DNA from: Siphonodentalium dalli
Lineage: Eukaryota > Mollusca > Scaphopoda > Gadilida > Siphonodentaliidae
Assembly (NCBI GenBank): GCA_032622095.1
Contig: CP136066.1
Coordinates: 191,446,816 to 191,510,815, forward strand
Direction: 5' to 3'
DNA: 64,000 nucleotides
Part shown: positions 11,260 to 22,334 of the stretch, piece after piece
How positions within the stretch are numbered: position 1 is the stretch's first letter
How the letters are laid out: every line of letters begins with the position of its first letter
Notes under the pieces: model-generated
What the model was told of the DNA's origin: nothing
The model's database searches: none
The model's input: the letters and a program-made list of their open reading frames with translations, nothing else
Position numbers and translations under genes: made by a program

Positions 11260-12660
11260 AGCGGGACATGATGCCAGACGTTTGGCGAATACATTGCCAT
11301 ATATACCCACACAAATTGCTGCTCTTCAAATAGTTTGCGAGCTCATTTTGCAGATAGATTATATTTCTAGTAAACAATGGCGAAAATGTCGGCATTTACT
11401 AAAATTAGTTAGTATAATGATGTGATAACACATATTTTCCTAGTGTGTGTAAATGTTCTTGTTGAATGGGTCTCCATGGAGTCATATGTTGACCTGGAAT
11501 GCAACATATCACGCTCATCTACAGCACAAATATCTCCCTTGATATGCCGACGAACAGTGCAATCTGTGAAATAGGTTATCCCACAAAATCCCGAGTTAAC
11601 AAACCCGGGGGTTGTTGCTAGGCGGGAACTCACACAACGGGTAAGCTGGATGTGTTTGAACCACGCACACCGGTTTTGGGAATCACGCGCATAGGTTTAA
11701 ATGAACGCTGATCATGATATTTGCGAACTGAAAGTCATATCTTTGTTAAAAACACATCCAACAAATACGGAAAGCATTCTATCACCCGATGAGTTGTCAT
11801 TTGCTATTCTTGAACACAATTTACATCAATTTTAATCCAGACCTCGTACTCTGTCTGACAAGCACCTGATGAATTTTCCGCGACAAAGCCTGAATCCTAT
11901 TTGCCAGAACAGTATCGTTGCACGATTGTATCGCATGTGGCAAGTAGTTTGACATTCGAACCATCGTAGACTGCCAAGGAATAGCATGTATGCCATGTTG
12001 TTCATTGGAAAGCAGTCTGCTACCACTGAACTATAAACGCGATGAACATGTCCCCATGGTTGAATTCTGCCAGTTCGGCATATGAGGGGAACAGTCCAGA
12101 GACAGTCTCCATGAATTATTGTGTTTCTATAGGTGTCAAAACTTTCCGGGAAGAACTTATCCGTGTACTGGTGCAGCTTTTCGACGTTTTCTTCCATCGC
12201 TTTCCTCGATAACTAATCCACTATCACCATTGACAACATGTTGTTTCTCTTACTTTAAAAGATCTGGAATTAATCCAGGGTGTTTCCTCACCAAACAACC
12301 AGTCTGTCCGGTATGTTCATTGAAGTGATAAAGCAATTGCCATGCATAGTTCTGTGTCATGGTGGATGGCACACGTGTGGTCGATAGTGGGTTTTAAGGT
12401 GCTGAAGGTATGTACGTATAACCAAAAGTACACAATTCAGATACCCACATGCACATGAAGGCCAAAATAATTACCTACAATTAGCACCCCAACACGAAAA
12501 ATACAAATATGTTATAGTAAAAGGAGATTTTCTGTGGTAAAAAACAATTCCCTTGACTTAGACACAGAGATACACAATTAAATGGTACCTGCATAACTGT
12601 AAGTTATTACAATGGTTGAGGCAATATAACTTTCAGACGTGATGTGTCATAATAACAACT
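11260..12660. other. No firm gene; unresolved minus-strand open frames
   Basis: Minus-strand frames of 74 (11633-11409) and 121 codons (12197-11832) are open but show no family I know. In a second frame, 12008-11830 on the minus strand reads as a cysteine-containing fragment with one stop (beginning TCYSLAVYDGSN and ending CQTEYEVWIKID), which could be a decayed exon. I do not assign function. No splice sites, coding conservation or second copy supports them. Confidence 0.3.
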
Positions 12661-12670
12661 TCGACATTAT

Positions 12671-12820
12671 ACAGTTGTCGCCGTTGTCGAGGGAGACATT
12701 GAGATTTGTCACCCGCTCGAGAACAGAATGTCTCCCGAGGAGCGAAGCTCCGATGGAGACATTCCGTTCTCGAGCGGGTGACAAATCTCAATGTCTCCCG
12801 AGAAGAAGGGCAACAACTGT
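12671..12820. repeat. Hairpin at left end of element E1
   Basis: Arms of about 60 bp pair around the loop-proximal palindrome ggagcgaagctcc. The phrase gagatttgtcacccgctcga and its complement give the stem. The arms are GC-richer than the surroundings. Confidence 0.85.
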
Positions 12821-12963
12821 TTTGTTATCCGATTATACCACAGAATAAAATCCTTGCCATCCACACGCACGATGTTGCACTGAGTCACGAGTGCTTTCTT
12901 CCCCGATTATGCATATTGTCAGTAAAACTTAGCATTTCTGTTCCATAAACGATAGTCAAGCTG

Positions 12964-13185
12964 TTAAGCGTTTGGTAATCCGCGTTTATTTACGATCAAT
13001 TTGGTGGTTAAATCGTCAATATCGGTCCATGCGATGTAAACCAATAAGCCATGTAGGTATGTTCTCGTCTTCTGCAATGTGGCATATTCAATGTCGTCTT
13101 GTGCGCGCAATTTACTCGCGATGTTCATTTCATAACGGTCTTCCCCAAAAGCTATTGAGAAGTTGTCAATTTCATTAATGTACAT
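12964..13185 (-). other. Unidentified protein-like open frame inside element E1
   Basis: A minus-strand frame of 73 codons with balanced residue use: NFSIAFGEDRYEMNIASKLR, then IEYATLQKTRTYLHGLLVYI and AWTDIDD, ending NKRGLPNA and a stop. It reads more like real protein than its neighbours and lacks simple repeats. No start context or splice acceptor is obvious, and I recognise no family. It may be a captured gene fragment carried by the element, or chance. Confidence 0.3.
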
Positions 13186-13747
13186 TCATATGTGTCAGTG
13201 CTCATGGCGATCCTCACATAAAATACTTCTATGATCACATTGCAGACATCGCGGAGGATAAGCGTACATTATCATTCATTCGCGACAAACGTATGCATTA
13301 CGTTGTCTACCAGCAAACATTTATAAGCAACCAACCTCAAGGGATCCTCTCTTTCAATCTTGAATCATAATGTCGACATGAACAAATTGATTCTCCGAGA
13401 TGTTTCGATGTAAAAAGTAAATGAAAACGCTTGTCCGATAAAAATATCAACTTAAAAGTTCGAATATTAGTGTTCACTAAATATATGCAAATTAGCAAAC
13501 ACCACAACTGGCGTGTATTTCGAATCCGTGGGGTATATAAGATCTATGATTTTTAGTACGTATAGTGATGTGAAATAGATGAGTTACTGCAGTGTGTGTT
13601 TGGAGATATTCTTGCATTATAACATCAGGCGGGCGACAAAAACAATGTCTCCCGGCTCAGCGGGCGACAGTGTGATTTGTCGCCCGGCACGTGACAGGAT
13701 ATGGGCCAATCAGAAGGGTGGAAAATAGGGAGGAGGATAACAAATGT

Positions 13748-13860
13748 ATAGAATAGAATAGAATAGAATAGAGTTTATTACCATAAAGGACCCCGAAGGG
13801 TAACATGTAGTGCGTAATCAAATTACACACAGATGAATGCAAATTCAAAAATAACATGCA
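13748..13860 (-). repeat. Retroelement 3' tail with (TTCTA)n, minus strand
   Basis: Plus-strand iterations of atagaatagaat at 13748-13772 are followed by 'gtttattaccataaagg'. Read on the minus strand this is a retroelement end finishing in a TTCTA pentamer tail, a common LINE/SINE tail type. The tail directly abuts the right end of element E1. Confidence 0.55.
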
Positions 13861-15800
13861 TAATATTAATATATGATATTATAAGAAATGATAATAAGGC
13901 AGTTTTTAGGACGGATATCAGAATGGATACAAAGCAGTTGTCTTGAGAGGGCAAATGTCTGCTTACAATGTACGTATGAATACTTGCTTGTGATGAGACG
14001 AGGGAAGCTTTAATAGAGCTGATATAATTATGATCAGAGATATTTAAATGAATCTGAAATTGATCAATTATAATATTTGTTTGGAGTTACAGTGAATTAA
14101 TATGACAGATGCATTCAGATAAGACATATGTATATGTATATGTTGTGTGATAAGGAATATTTAGCAGCACACATACATTGATGATTGTATGTGTCCACAT
14201 TCATACGTCATACCGTGGTGCAGAGACAGAAAATAGGACTTTCGTTGTGTTCTCTCTTAATGCAAAAATTAGTGCAATAATGGAAACTAACCCACTCATG
14301 TGTGTCAATTTTTATGTGTAGTTGAAATTGTTTTAATAATGACCCATATTTCGATATCAACAGACCTGTTTTATGTGTGTTATTCGTATTTTCTATCATC
14401 ATTTACCCGGTGTACTTGGTCCATACTCAATTCGATCACCCTAAGAGCGTGGTCTTCAAACCCGGTGTGGGAGTTTGCGACATGATAATACCGACTTTCA
14501 AAACACACACTATTGGCATAGGTTCCATTTAGTTAAAACAACTGAGTTTCACACATGAGAAAGCCAAGATGCTAATATATATAATGATATATTAAATACT
14601 CTCTGACAGTTGCCAGAAAGCCACCCATAAACGACGAAAATAGTAAAAAAAGAGAGAAACTAATTAAATCAGTATTTCGAATATGTTTTTCACAAATATG
14701 ACATATAATTTAGGCAAATGGAAGAATGCATTCCATAGATAGTTATCTCCCATATGTCCCAAACGCATCTGGTAGGAAAGATAAGTTGTATTTGTTTAAT
14801 ACCCAACGACTTTCTGAGGTGTGTCGACAAAAAATCGTAATATTGTCCCGTTGTGCGAGTTCACGTACGACCAGCGTGATATGTGTTTTACTTGAATTCG
14901 TGATAGCTCAATGTAAATTCAATGCGTATCGTAATGCGTAATTGTCATATTGTGAGTACCAATTGGACTCTAATCAACATGGTTAACGTTGTCTTGTTTC
15001 TCGAACAAACTCTAGCGTCAGCAGCTGTAATTTGGCATGTTCTCGAGAAATTTAAGGCTTCCATTGATTCCACCGAGGACTTGAGTTTCTCGTCTGAATA
15101 ACAAATTATGTCGTGCATCCATACAAATCAAGTGGCATGTTCCCGATATTTTAAGCCCCCAATTGACTCCACCAGCACAAGAGTGTCTCGGCTGAATAGA
15201 GCAAGAGACCCCGCTAAACGTCTTTATAAGGAAGCATTCGGGAGTCCATATGAGATACAGTTCTGACTCGGATGCGTTTGGGTCTTTTGCTTACAGAAAT
15301 GTAACGTGGTTGTGTTTTTGTTTTACATTGGATTGGTATTTCAATGCAAGCTGGACACGTATCGTACACAACCACTATCATGTGATGCGTACCATTTTGA
15401 CAAAACTCAATGGTTAACAGTGTTTTATATTCAGACAATCTCAGATGTGAGTTCCCTGTCCTCCTCTCTCGTCGCGTCAGCAGCTATCGAGCTCATGGCA
15501 TAGTCCTGAGACTTTTGTGGCCCAAAAGATGGACGTTTCGCGATTAAATAGACAAGGAGTAATACAGATGTTTATTCGAGGGGAACAATCCGGACATCAT
15601 GTGGCTCGGATGTGCTCGAATTTATATCTCACACAACAAAAACTCGCGTTAAAGCTCATTGGAAATGCACTTCTTCTAATTACATTTCCTTTAACAAAAG
15701 TTATCCAGCGTCCACTACCATTAGCTCTTTGACATCATAATTGTATCTTAGTCACTATCAAATCAAACTCTAGCGAATTGTAGCACCCCTTTATTCGGTG
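13861..15800. other. No gene; dispersed repeats
   Basis: Two further copies of the 'gattccac' repeat lie at 15050-15100 and 15155-15300 (see 11036-11250). The rest has no open frame above 75 codons and no recognisable RNA gene. Confidence 0.5.
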
Positions 15801-15807
15801 AATATAT

Positions 15808-15855
15808 AGGGGTCCTCGGTGGCTCAGTCGGTACAGGATCATGCTGCAATAGACT
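15808..15855 (+). repeat. tRNA-derived SINE head (truncated)
   Basis: The sequence gggtcctcggtggctcagtc followed by ggtacagg matches the start of a tRNA-type gene, with the A-box in tggctcagtcgg. The second half with a B-box is missing, so it is a truncated SINE head and not a tRNA gene. Confidence 0.6.
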
Positions 15856-15949
15856 GACCACAATAGTGTACAAACTAAAGAGAGGATATATCGTGAATCA
15901 GAACACACCTACATTTTGAATATGTATATCTATATTTATCACATAATTT

Positions 15950-16265
15950 GGCCATAAAAGCAGTTTCATAATTATCGGTAATAGCCACGTTTAATATCAG
16001 CGCGTGCGATGACGTCACGGCATTCTTCAAATAACTTGCGATCGTTGTAGTTTATGATTGTTGTTTTCGATGAATATTTCGCGTTGCTTCGGGTTTATTT
16101 GATTATGTGATAAAAGGTATCTCACACTCGTCCTATTTTATACGTAATTTATCAACCTCGTCCTCTAAATTCTATTTGAGCCTCGGTAAACCTCGGCTCA
16201 AATCGAATTTAGTGAACTCGGTTGATAAATTCCGTATAAAATAGAAACTCATGTGAGATCCTCTA
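15950..16265. repeat. Palindrome-bearing MITE-like repeat, copy 1
   Basis: The core hairpin at 16118-16262 has arms that begin atctcacactcg and end catgtgagat, closing on 'gagcctcggtaaacctcggctc'-type sequence. About 160 bp upstream of the hairpin is also shared with copy 2 (26390-26690), including 'gtttatgattgttgtttt'. Two copies with the same layout mark a repeat family. Confidence 0.8.
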
Positions 16266-16689
16266 TATAGTAAATTGATTATTTAGATTATATTTGATAT
16301 TTGACACGGAACACTTGTTCTCCAAGTTGAAATCCTATAATCCTGCAATCCCAACATACATACCGATATCAACAATACAAATTACTTTCAAAGAGACAGG
16401 TATAATCTTGTTTTCTCCTATTGTCTATATGCCATTGCCGTTGAAACCAGATTTACGGCTTATCTGTGTCCGGATGTCCAGGAACCCCCATCAAAATGGA
16501 ATTCACTTGGTTCAAAGAACACATGTTCCAAATTTCATGCTTTATCCACTGGACTACAAGTATGAGCTACGAATTTGAGCTATCACGCTGAATGTTGTGA
16601 AACCAGCATTTTGAGAGCTTTTTTCAACATTTTTTAGCTGATTGTTATGTTAAAATGTTATAAGTCCACCCGAACTCAATCAGTGGTGC

Positions 16690-16915
16690 ATTTTCAATTG
16701 ACAAGTATCCTTTATTATGTGTCCATATGATGTTTCCAAACAATGGAACACCAGATTAAAATTATTTTTGTGGCGGCCAATTAAAAAAATCCAAGATGGC
16801 CACCAGCGGGGTCCGTAACAAATGGAAACATGGATTTCCAAACTCTGTATAGGCTCTACCTTTAACAAAGCATGGTTTCCAAATCCCCACGAAAAGAAAT
16901 TTGAAGGCACAAGTA
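16690..16915 (-). repeat. Dispersed repeat with 'ccatgtttccatt' core, inverted copy
   Basis: The reverse complement matches 4880-5065 in order: a ggaaatccatgtttccattt block and then a ctggtggccatcttgg block. It lies just downstream of the last exon found for lectin gene copy A. Confidence 0.6.
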
Positions 16916-17266
16916 ACAAACTATATTAAATATTTAGTCAATATTGTGTAAGTTAATAATCAATTTACTATAGTCAAAAGAAAATGAAAAAACTTACAAC
17001 CACCATCATTCGCATGGCACACGTATCGCATGTTAAAACTTCCGCGTTTGAAAGTCTAAAACATCCTATTAATGAATTCATGTGCACAATTTAATTATTT
17101 TCTATCATAGAAGACGCTCAGATGGTGATTTTATGGTGTAAAATCGAACAGGGCATCTTTAAATAATGACATAATAATCTGTTCGTGGCAGAGAATCGAC
17201 TATTCAATAAAGCCGTCACGAGCTGACCCGAAAGTATAAAGATGAAGCGTTATCTTCGACATTTAC

Positions 17267-17452
17267 CTGCTGACATTGATGACAGTTTATTTTCGAAGAA
17301 GCTCTGCATTTCAGGTGTCTGCACCGTGATCAAGTGTCCGCCATCGGATTTGCAGTAAGCAACAGCCTCGTCCCACAATACAATGGTGGCGTTGTATTTC
17401 CAGCAGACGACAGGGCTGGCTTCCAATGTGTATCCAGGGAGGCTGCATGGTG
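17267..17452 (-). CDS. C-type lectin domain, first-half exon (copy A exon 4)
   Basis: This 186-base exon encodes the N-terminal half of a C-type lectin-like domain. After the splice acceptor (tacattttcag) it reads PCSLPGYTL, then VCWKYN, the helix motif LWDEAVAYC and the hallmark GGHLITVQTPEMQSFF, ending before donor gtaaatg. Cysteines sit where the family has the first disulphide partners, and W-x-x-A-x-x-x-C plus GGHL are the family signature. Both borders are phase 1, as in exon 4 of copy B (46815-46621), and the two share the acceptor and the PC start. The rest of the domain, with the ligand-binding loop, would need a further exon. The chain is expected to be secreted, given the signal peptide in exon 1. 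Confidence 0.85.
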
Positions 17453-17559
17453 CTGAAAATGTATAATATATGTACGTGTAGTATGTTCGATAACATATAT
17501 GCATGTAAATAGCTTTAAGATCCAAGGTCTGGTTTGGCATTATATTAGTCAAAAGTTAT

Positions 17560-18115
17560 TATGGTAACCGTAACTGTTGACAGAATTACAACGAAAAATG
17601 TCGCAATCAGCATAATTTGTACAATTGTATGTCACATATTATGCAACGAACAATTAACAAAGAAACCACAGTTTAAATTGAAAATCATTACAGTCTATGA
17701 TATCTATTTCTTTTGGAAAATGAAAGCATGGACGGTCCAGCATGACGAGGCTTAAGTAGGACAGAGATGACGACGCTCACCTTTCTAAACCGTGAATTTT
17801 ATCAATTATTGAATATAGTTTTCAATAGACTGGTAACCGATAGGTCACAGACACCATCTTTGACTATGTTTTAGCAAGGCCGTCAATTTGTTGAATCAGA
17901 TTTACCACACATATACCGGATATCAATAACGAAAGGGCACTATACTCAGTCTTGATATCATTAGAGAGAGAGAGAGAGGGGGGCAGACAAAACACCCGAA
18001 AACACCCGCAGTACAAACACGTAACCTGACTATCACAAACTATGTACACATTTTTTGCCAAAGTTATGATTCATCATGTATATATCCTCTGTCATCTTGT
18101 TTAAATTAAATTAAT
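17560..18115. other. Intron 3 of copy A, no feature of note
   Basis: Intronic by position. It holds a short GA microsatellite at about 17965-17980 (agagagagagag) and nothing recognisable otherwise. Confidence 0.5.
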
Positions 18116-18124
18116 GTAAACGAT

Positions 18125-18200
18125 TATACTTGGGAGCGGGGACAGTTGTAAGCTGTAACAACTTGTTCCCTAATCCCGTTACTGCATATATAAACCCGGA
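18125..18200 (+). repeat. Retroelement 3' end related to that of retroelement 1
   Basis: The series gggagcgggga, gttgtaa, 'aacttgttccctaatcccg' parallels 9598-9650. It is a stand-alone 3' end, as left by a 5'-truncated LINE or a SINE sharing its tail. Confidence 0.5.
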
Positions 18201-18719
18201 GGTTTAAACTGGATAAGATGACTCCGCCCTCTCGGTCTCACATATGAGAGAAGATATGGTTTCGATGCTATATTAAATATCAGAGCTTCCTATTCGGACG
18301 AAAATACCATGTATGGATTTGGGGTTGATGCTGATGGCGACCGAATTAGACACAGGACTTTTGTTCCTCCCACAAAATCTCAAGTGACTGTTTGCAATCC
18401 TTCCTCACTTCAGTTTGGGAGGAAAAACGTTGTGCAACCGAATACCAAGACAACATTTGGAAACGAAATAGTCCGTGTCCGACTTCCGACATTCAATAAA
18501 TCGGACTGTTGTCGCGATTTCGAATAAATCACCGACAATAACGAGCCGCTGCTCCAAACTAACAAAATATCTTAACCCTTTCTAACACTATAACACTCCC
18601 AGTCAGTTAACAAGTGTACATCGGAATGGCCTAATATTGAGTTGGTTGTCAAGGTGATAAAATCACACAACAAGCACAGAAAAATAAAACTGCAGCAGGA
18701 GCCCTATTTATTGTGGAAA

Positions 18720-18800
18720 ATATTTAGATAATAAGTTAATAAGTTCAAGACACGAGCTACGGTCGACCTATGGTCGTTTGTTGAACTTATTATCTGAACA
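18720..18800. repeat. Imperfect hairpin repeat
   Basis: 'aataagttcaagacacgag' and 'gtttgttgaacttattat' pair around 'ggtcgacctatggtcg'. A related sequence with 'aaaaagttcaacaataggtc' and 'tgatgaacttattat' stands at about 45635-45672, so this is a dispersed family. Confidence 0.55.
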
Positions 18801-19554
18801 TTTACTATGGGATAACTACTCATCAATGATGCTTTACGGTAGAAATGGTTAACAAAGATTACACAAGACGGCATTTCTAGATCATTGACGGTATCGATAA
18901 AGCAAAATATCTCCAAGACACTCAACACAAATTGACAATGTTTAAAAAAAATAGGTTTCGGAATCAATTGGCAGAAATTTAAGCTAGAACATAGGCAATT
19001 TAAATTAAATATTTGGGATTCACAATAGATACTATATACGTCAGAGTGTTCTTAATATCCTTTGGATTATATTTTCAATAATACTACTGTTTCTCGTGTT
19101 TTAATCCCTCCAGCTCATAATTACCTGATCTTTCTGTCTTGCTCTGATGTTTGTAATTCATTTTCTTGCATGTTATGTTAGCTTCTGACTTTCTATTTTG
19201 TAATTTTCTTCCCAAGTTAATATGTATATGTGAGCGATTTGCATGTTAATTATATGGCCACTGCATGACACGAGTGACAATATCGAAAGACAGTTTCACT
19301 AACCAGCAATTATAAATTTGGTGACATTTGCCTTGATAAATATTGACAACAGGCAGTAGATGATAGAATGTAAGTAAATTTCTTATATATCAACGTTATT
19401 GTATATTTGCCGAGTAGTATTATGATGCTGAATGAACTAATATGGAAAATAACACAAGGATCGGATTGCCGGTTATAAACTGAAATTGCATGGGCTTTAA
19501 ATGTGAGATGTCAGGTTTTTTTTCAAAGCTTGCTGTTTTCCTTGAAATTCCTTG

Positions 19555-20420
19555 ATGGGTCAGGGGGGGGGGGCGGAAAAAAACTGCAGACACAGGGTGG
19601 AAAAAACTGTTTACTTCGGGTTGTTTACCCCCCCCCCCAAAAACAGCAAAAACTGCAGTTATTTCCACTGACCATTTGCCCCCCCCCCAGAAAAATCAAA
19701 TCTACCCCAGCCGGACAACAACTCGGTTTGACCGGAAACAGGAAAAAAACACCGGAGCATACAATTCACGAAAAGGTGCTTGGTAACTTAGTTTAGATTA
19801 TTATACCAGTAGAACGCATATTTGTACCTCGTGATGTCATGACATGTACAAACATGTATATTGGTGATCGCAACGCTATGTATGCACTTTAAAAAAAATG
19901 ACAACTAGTCATTACCTCGACTTTGAAAAAGATGCAAATGAGATGAGTGAGATACCAGCATATAACTGTTTTCTGATACAATTGGAGGAGAAATTGTTTA
20001 ATACATGGGATAGTTCTGCAGTAAAAATTTGCCAGATAAGCGATCGCAGGGTAGAATTCTGCATTCGACTGGTAGACACTGACATACTCGGCATTATTAA
20101 GAGGGTTACTGGGGTCAATATCACATGTAAACCAAGACAGTGGTTATCCAAAATTGTTTTATGTGGATTGTACTACTCATGTATATATGATTTGGATATT
20201 AAGGTTAATCCATATTCTATAAAATGAGAGAAAATTGTGAGTTGTGAGTCTGAAAATACATATTTGGAAAAAAATTACATGCACATTTTTTCCGACAACC
20301 CCCCCCCCCCGTAAATGAATAAGGAAAAAAATTACGTGTAATTTTTTTACGCCTAGGTACCCCCCCCCCACCCCCGGTACGTTGTGTCCCGCAGTTTTTT
20401 CCGCCCCCCCCCCCTGGATG
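19555..20420. mobile_element. Terminal-inverted-repeat element with long G/C runs
   Basis: The left end reads ggtcag, a run of 11 G, then cggaaaaaaactgcagacac. The right end reads gtcccgcagttttttccg followed by a run of C and tgg, its inverted complement. Further C runs lie at about 19627, 19679, 20299 and 20360. The terminal inverted repeats are about 35 bp. No transposase signature is visible, so it is probably a non-autonomous DNA element. It lies in intron 3 of lectin copy A. Confidence 0.5.
19898..20227 (+). other. Unidentified 109-codon open frame inside the TIR element
   Basis: The plus-strand frame includes MTTSHYLDFEKDANEMSEIP, later CQISDRRVEFCIRLVDTDIL and GIIKRVTGVNITCKPRQW. Residue use looks protein-like, without simple repeats. 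I know no family that matches. It could be a remnant of the element's own protein or a captured fragment. Confidence 0.3.
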
Positions 20421-20442
20421 GGTTAGGTGTGTATTTTACGTC

Positions 20443-22330
20443 GTGCCAAAACTGTATCGTACTCTTATCGGAATGTTAGTGCACATAAGAAGGCTTCAAT
20501 ACTTGAATGTTTTGCCAAAACTTATGTACCGTAGCCAAGCAACTGAATACACACCTAACTACGAACAGCCTTGCCGAGCCATATCAGTCCGCATACAGAT
20601 CGGGACACAGCACGGAAACTGCCCTACTCAGAGTCCAGAATGATATTATATGTTCGGTGACAAATGGAAATGTCACGCTCCTTGTTCTTCTGGACCGTTC
20701 TGCTGCCTTCGACGCGGTCGACCATAACATCATGCTGGAGATCCTTCGACAGAACGACATAAGTGGAACTGTGTTATCCTGGTTCAAGTCATATTTGAGC
20801 GATCGATTCCAACAGATGTATATTAACACAACTGCATCAACATCACGCCAGCTAACGTGTGGTGTCCCGCAAGGCTAAATCCTTGGACCCATTCTGTTCA
20901 CAATTTATACATCTTCCCTGGGTCGCCTTCGAAAGAAAGACATATTGTACCATATATATGGTGATGACACCCAGCTGTATATATCGTTCAATTCGGAAAA
21001 TGCATTTGAAACATCCATTACCATATCAAAAATGGAATCTTGTGTGAACGATGTGCGTCATTGGATGAAGCAGTTTCGGCTAAAAATGAAAGACACCAAG
21101 ACTGAGATCGTCCTTTTCCTTCAACAAAGCCCGACGTGTGTACCTTATCTGGAAGCACTGTTGATCGGAGATTGACAGACACGCCGACAGTGCCAGAAAT
21201 ATCGGCCTGCGAATTACAAAGGCGACGCATTCGGTAATTTCTGACTAAATCGGCACTCGAAAAATGAGTCCACTCATTTGTAACATCGCATATCGACTAC
21301 ATCAACTCAGAGAAATCGCTCAGGGAATTGCGGGCCGCACAATATGCAGCTGCACGCATTGTGTCAGGGGCCGGACACCGAGACCACACCATGCCGGTTC
21401 TCAAACAACTCCATTGGCAGCCCGTCAAACAGCAGATCGACTTCAAAATGCTGTATCTTGCTCATGGCTGTGCATATCAAACTGCTCCAGCTTACTTTGA
21501 AGAGATCGCTCCGGTATTCAAACCGAGTCGGGATCTCCGATCAAAGAATGAAGTCAGACTCATCAACAACATTGGGAAGTCTGCACTTGCCAATCGCCGT
21601 GCTTTCAGCATCGTCGCGCCAAATAAGTGGAACGCACTCTACCGTAATTTATTTATAAACGGCTGCTATGACGATTTAAAAAAAAACAACTAAAAACATT
21701 CCTATTCCAAGAAGCATTCAAAGACTTGGAATTACAATCGAAGAAGATGTCCCGTAAGCACGTTAGCGAGTAGTCTCGGTCAGCATGGGTTTGTATCCAG
21801 GTTATGCCAAGGTAAAAACTAACGTCATACACATCAACCAAGAAAAACACCAGCTGAACTTAACTCGTGTAGATATGTGTTTGATAACTGTTTTTATTTT
21901 ATCTTAAAATATCAAAAATAATACTAATGCAAATACTCCTTGTTGACAATATTCTATCTTTTATACTCTTTGGATCACTATTTAAGCACCTTAGTCTCAT
22001 CAATAATTTTCGATTCAATTTTAACCCCCTTTCATTGTTAATGTTAGCATGTTACCCGGTCGCCATTTTACTCCCTTTTTTCGCTGTTATATTTTAGCAT
22101 GTTATCACCCCCAACTTACCAGTAACCTTTTAATATTTTTTTCGATTTTGTGCTTTTATGTGCTTCTGTATTTTTATAACGTCTCACTTATAATTCTTTT
22201 TTTTGTTGATGTCCATTATTATGTCTTACATTTGCAATGACATTTTATGTTTAACATGTCAAGCGTTTTAGAGCACTCCGGTGGATTTTACGCGAGACAA
22301 AACTGTTATTTATTATTTATTTATTTAATA
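20443..22330 (+). mobile_element. Decayed L2-like non-LTR retrotransposon (5'-truncated)
   Basis: Only the reverse transcriptase half and the 3' region are present. The reading order ends in a C-terminal piece (LKTFLFQEAFKDL, in a shifted frame at about 21690-21730), an AT-rich untranslated part and a tail 'aagcgttttagagcactccg' with TTTATTA iterations. Frames are broken several times. It sits in the sense orientation opposite to the host gene, within intron 3 of copy A. Confidence 0.8.
20520..21730 (+). pseudogene. L2-like reverse transcriptase remnant
   Basis: Motifs in order: PYQSAYRSGHSTETALLRVQ (about 20579 on), LLDRSAAFDAVDHNIML with the first catalytic aspartate (about 20690), CGVPQG followed at once by a TAA stop at 20876-20878 and then ILGPILFTIYT, and YGDDTQLYISF (about 20957), the catalytic box. 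The C-terminal region AAQYAAARIVSG (about 21330) and NKWNALYRNLF are in another frame. The stop and shifts make it non-functional. The LSAAFD-VDH and ILGPILFTIY style is typical of the L2/CR1 group. Confidence 0.85.
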
Positions 22331-22334
22331 TTAT

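Larger units (their letters stand above)
12669..13745. mobile_element. Hairpin-ended non-autonomous element E1 (about 1.08 kb)
   Basis: The left end is a 150-bp near-perfect hairpin (12671-12820) that begins acagttgtcgcc and ends ggcaacaactgt. The right end at 13745 reads 'ccaatcagaagg...aggataacaaatg'. Element E2 at 28414-29487 has the same two ends and almost the same length, and shares 'atgcaaattagcaaacacca' about 260 bp from its right end. Between the shared ends the two interiors show no similarity by eye. It encodes no transposase that I can see. Confidence 0.65.

Noticed and set aside
12664-12840. Hairpin considered as a CRISPR-like or transcription-terminator structure
   Set aside because: Eukaryotic context, and the same hairpin is the end of a repeated element.
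15808-15855. tRNA-like 5' half
   Set aside because: The T arm and acceptor partner are missing; a truncated SINE head fits better.
16480-16580. Minus-strand tRNA-like A-box (tagtccagtgga) with a weak B-box
   Set aside because: The B-box is too diverged and no stems can be formed; at most a SINE trace.
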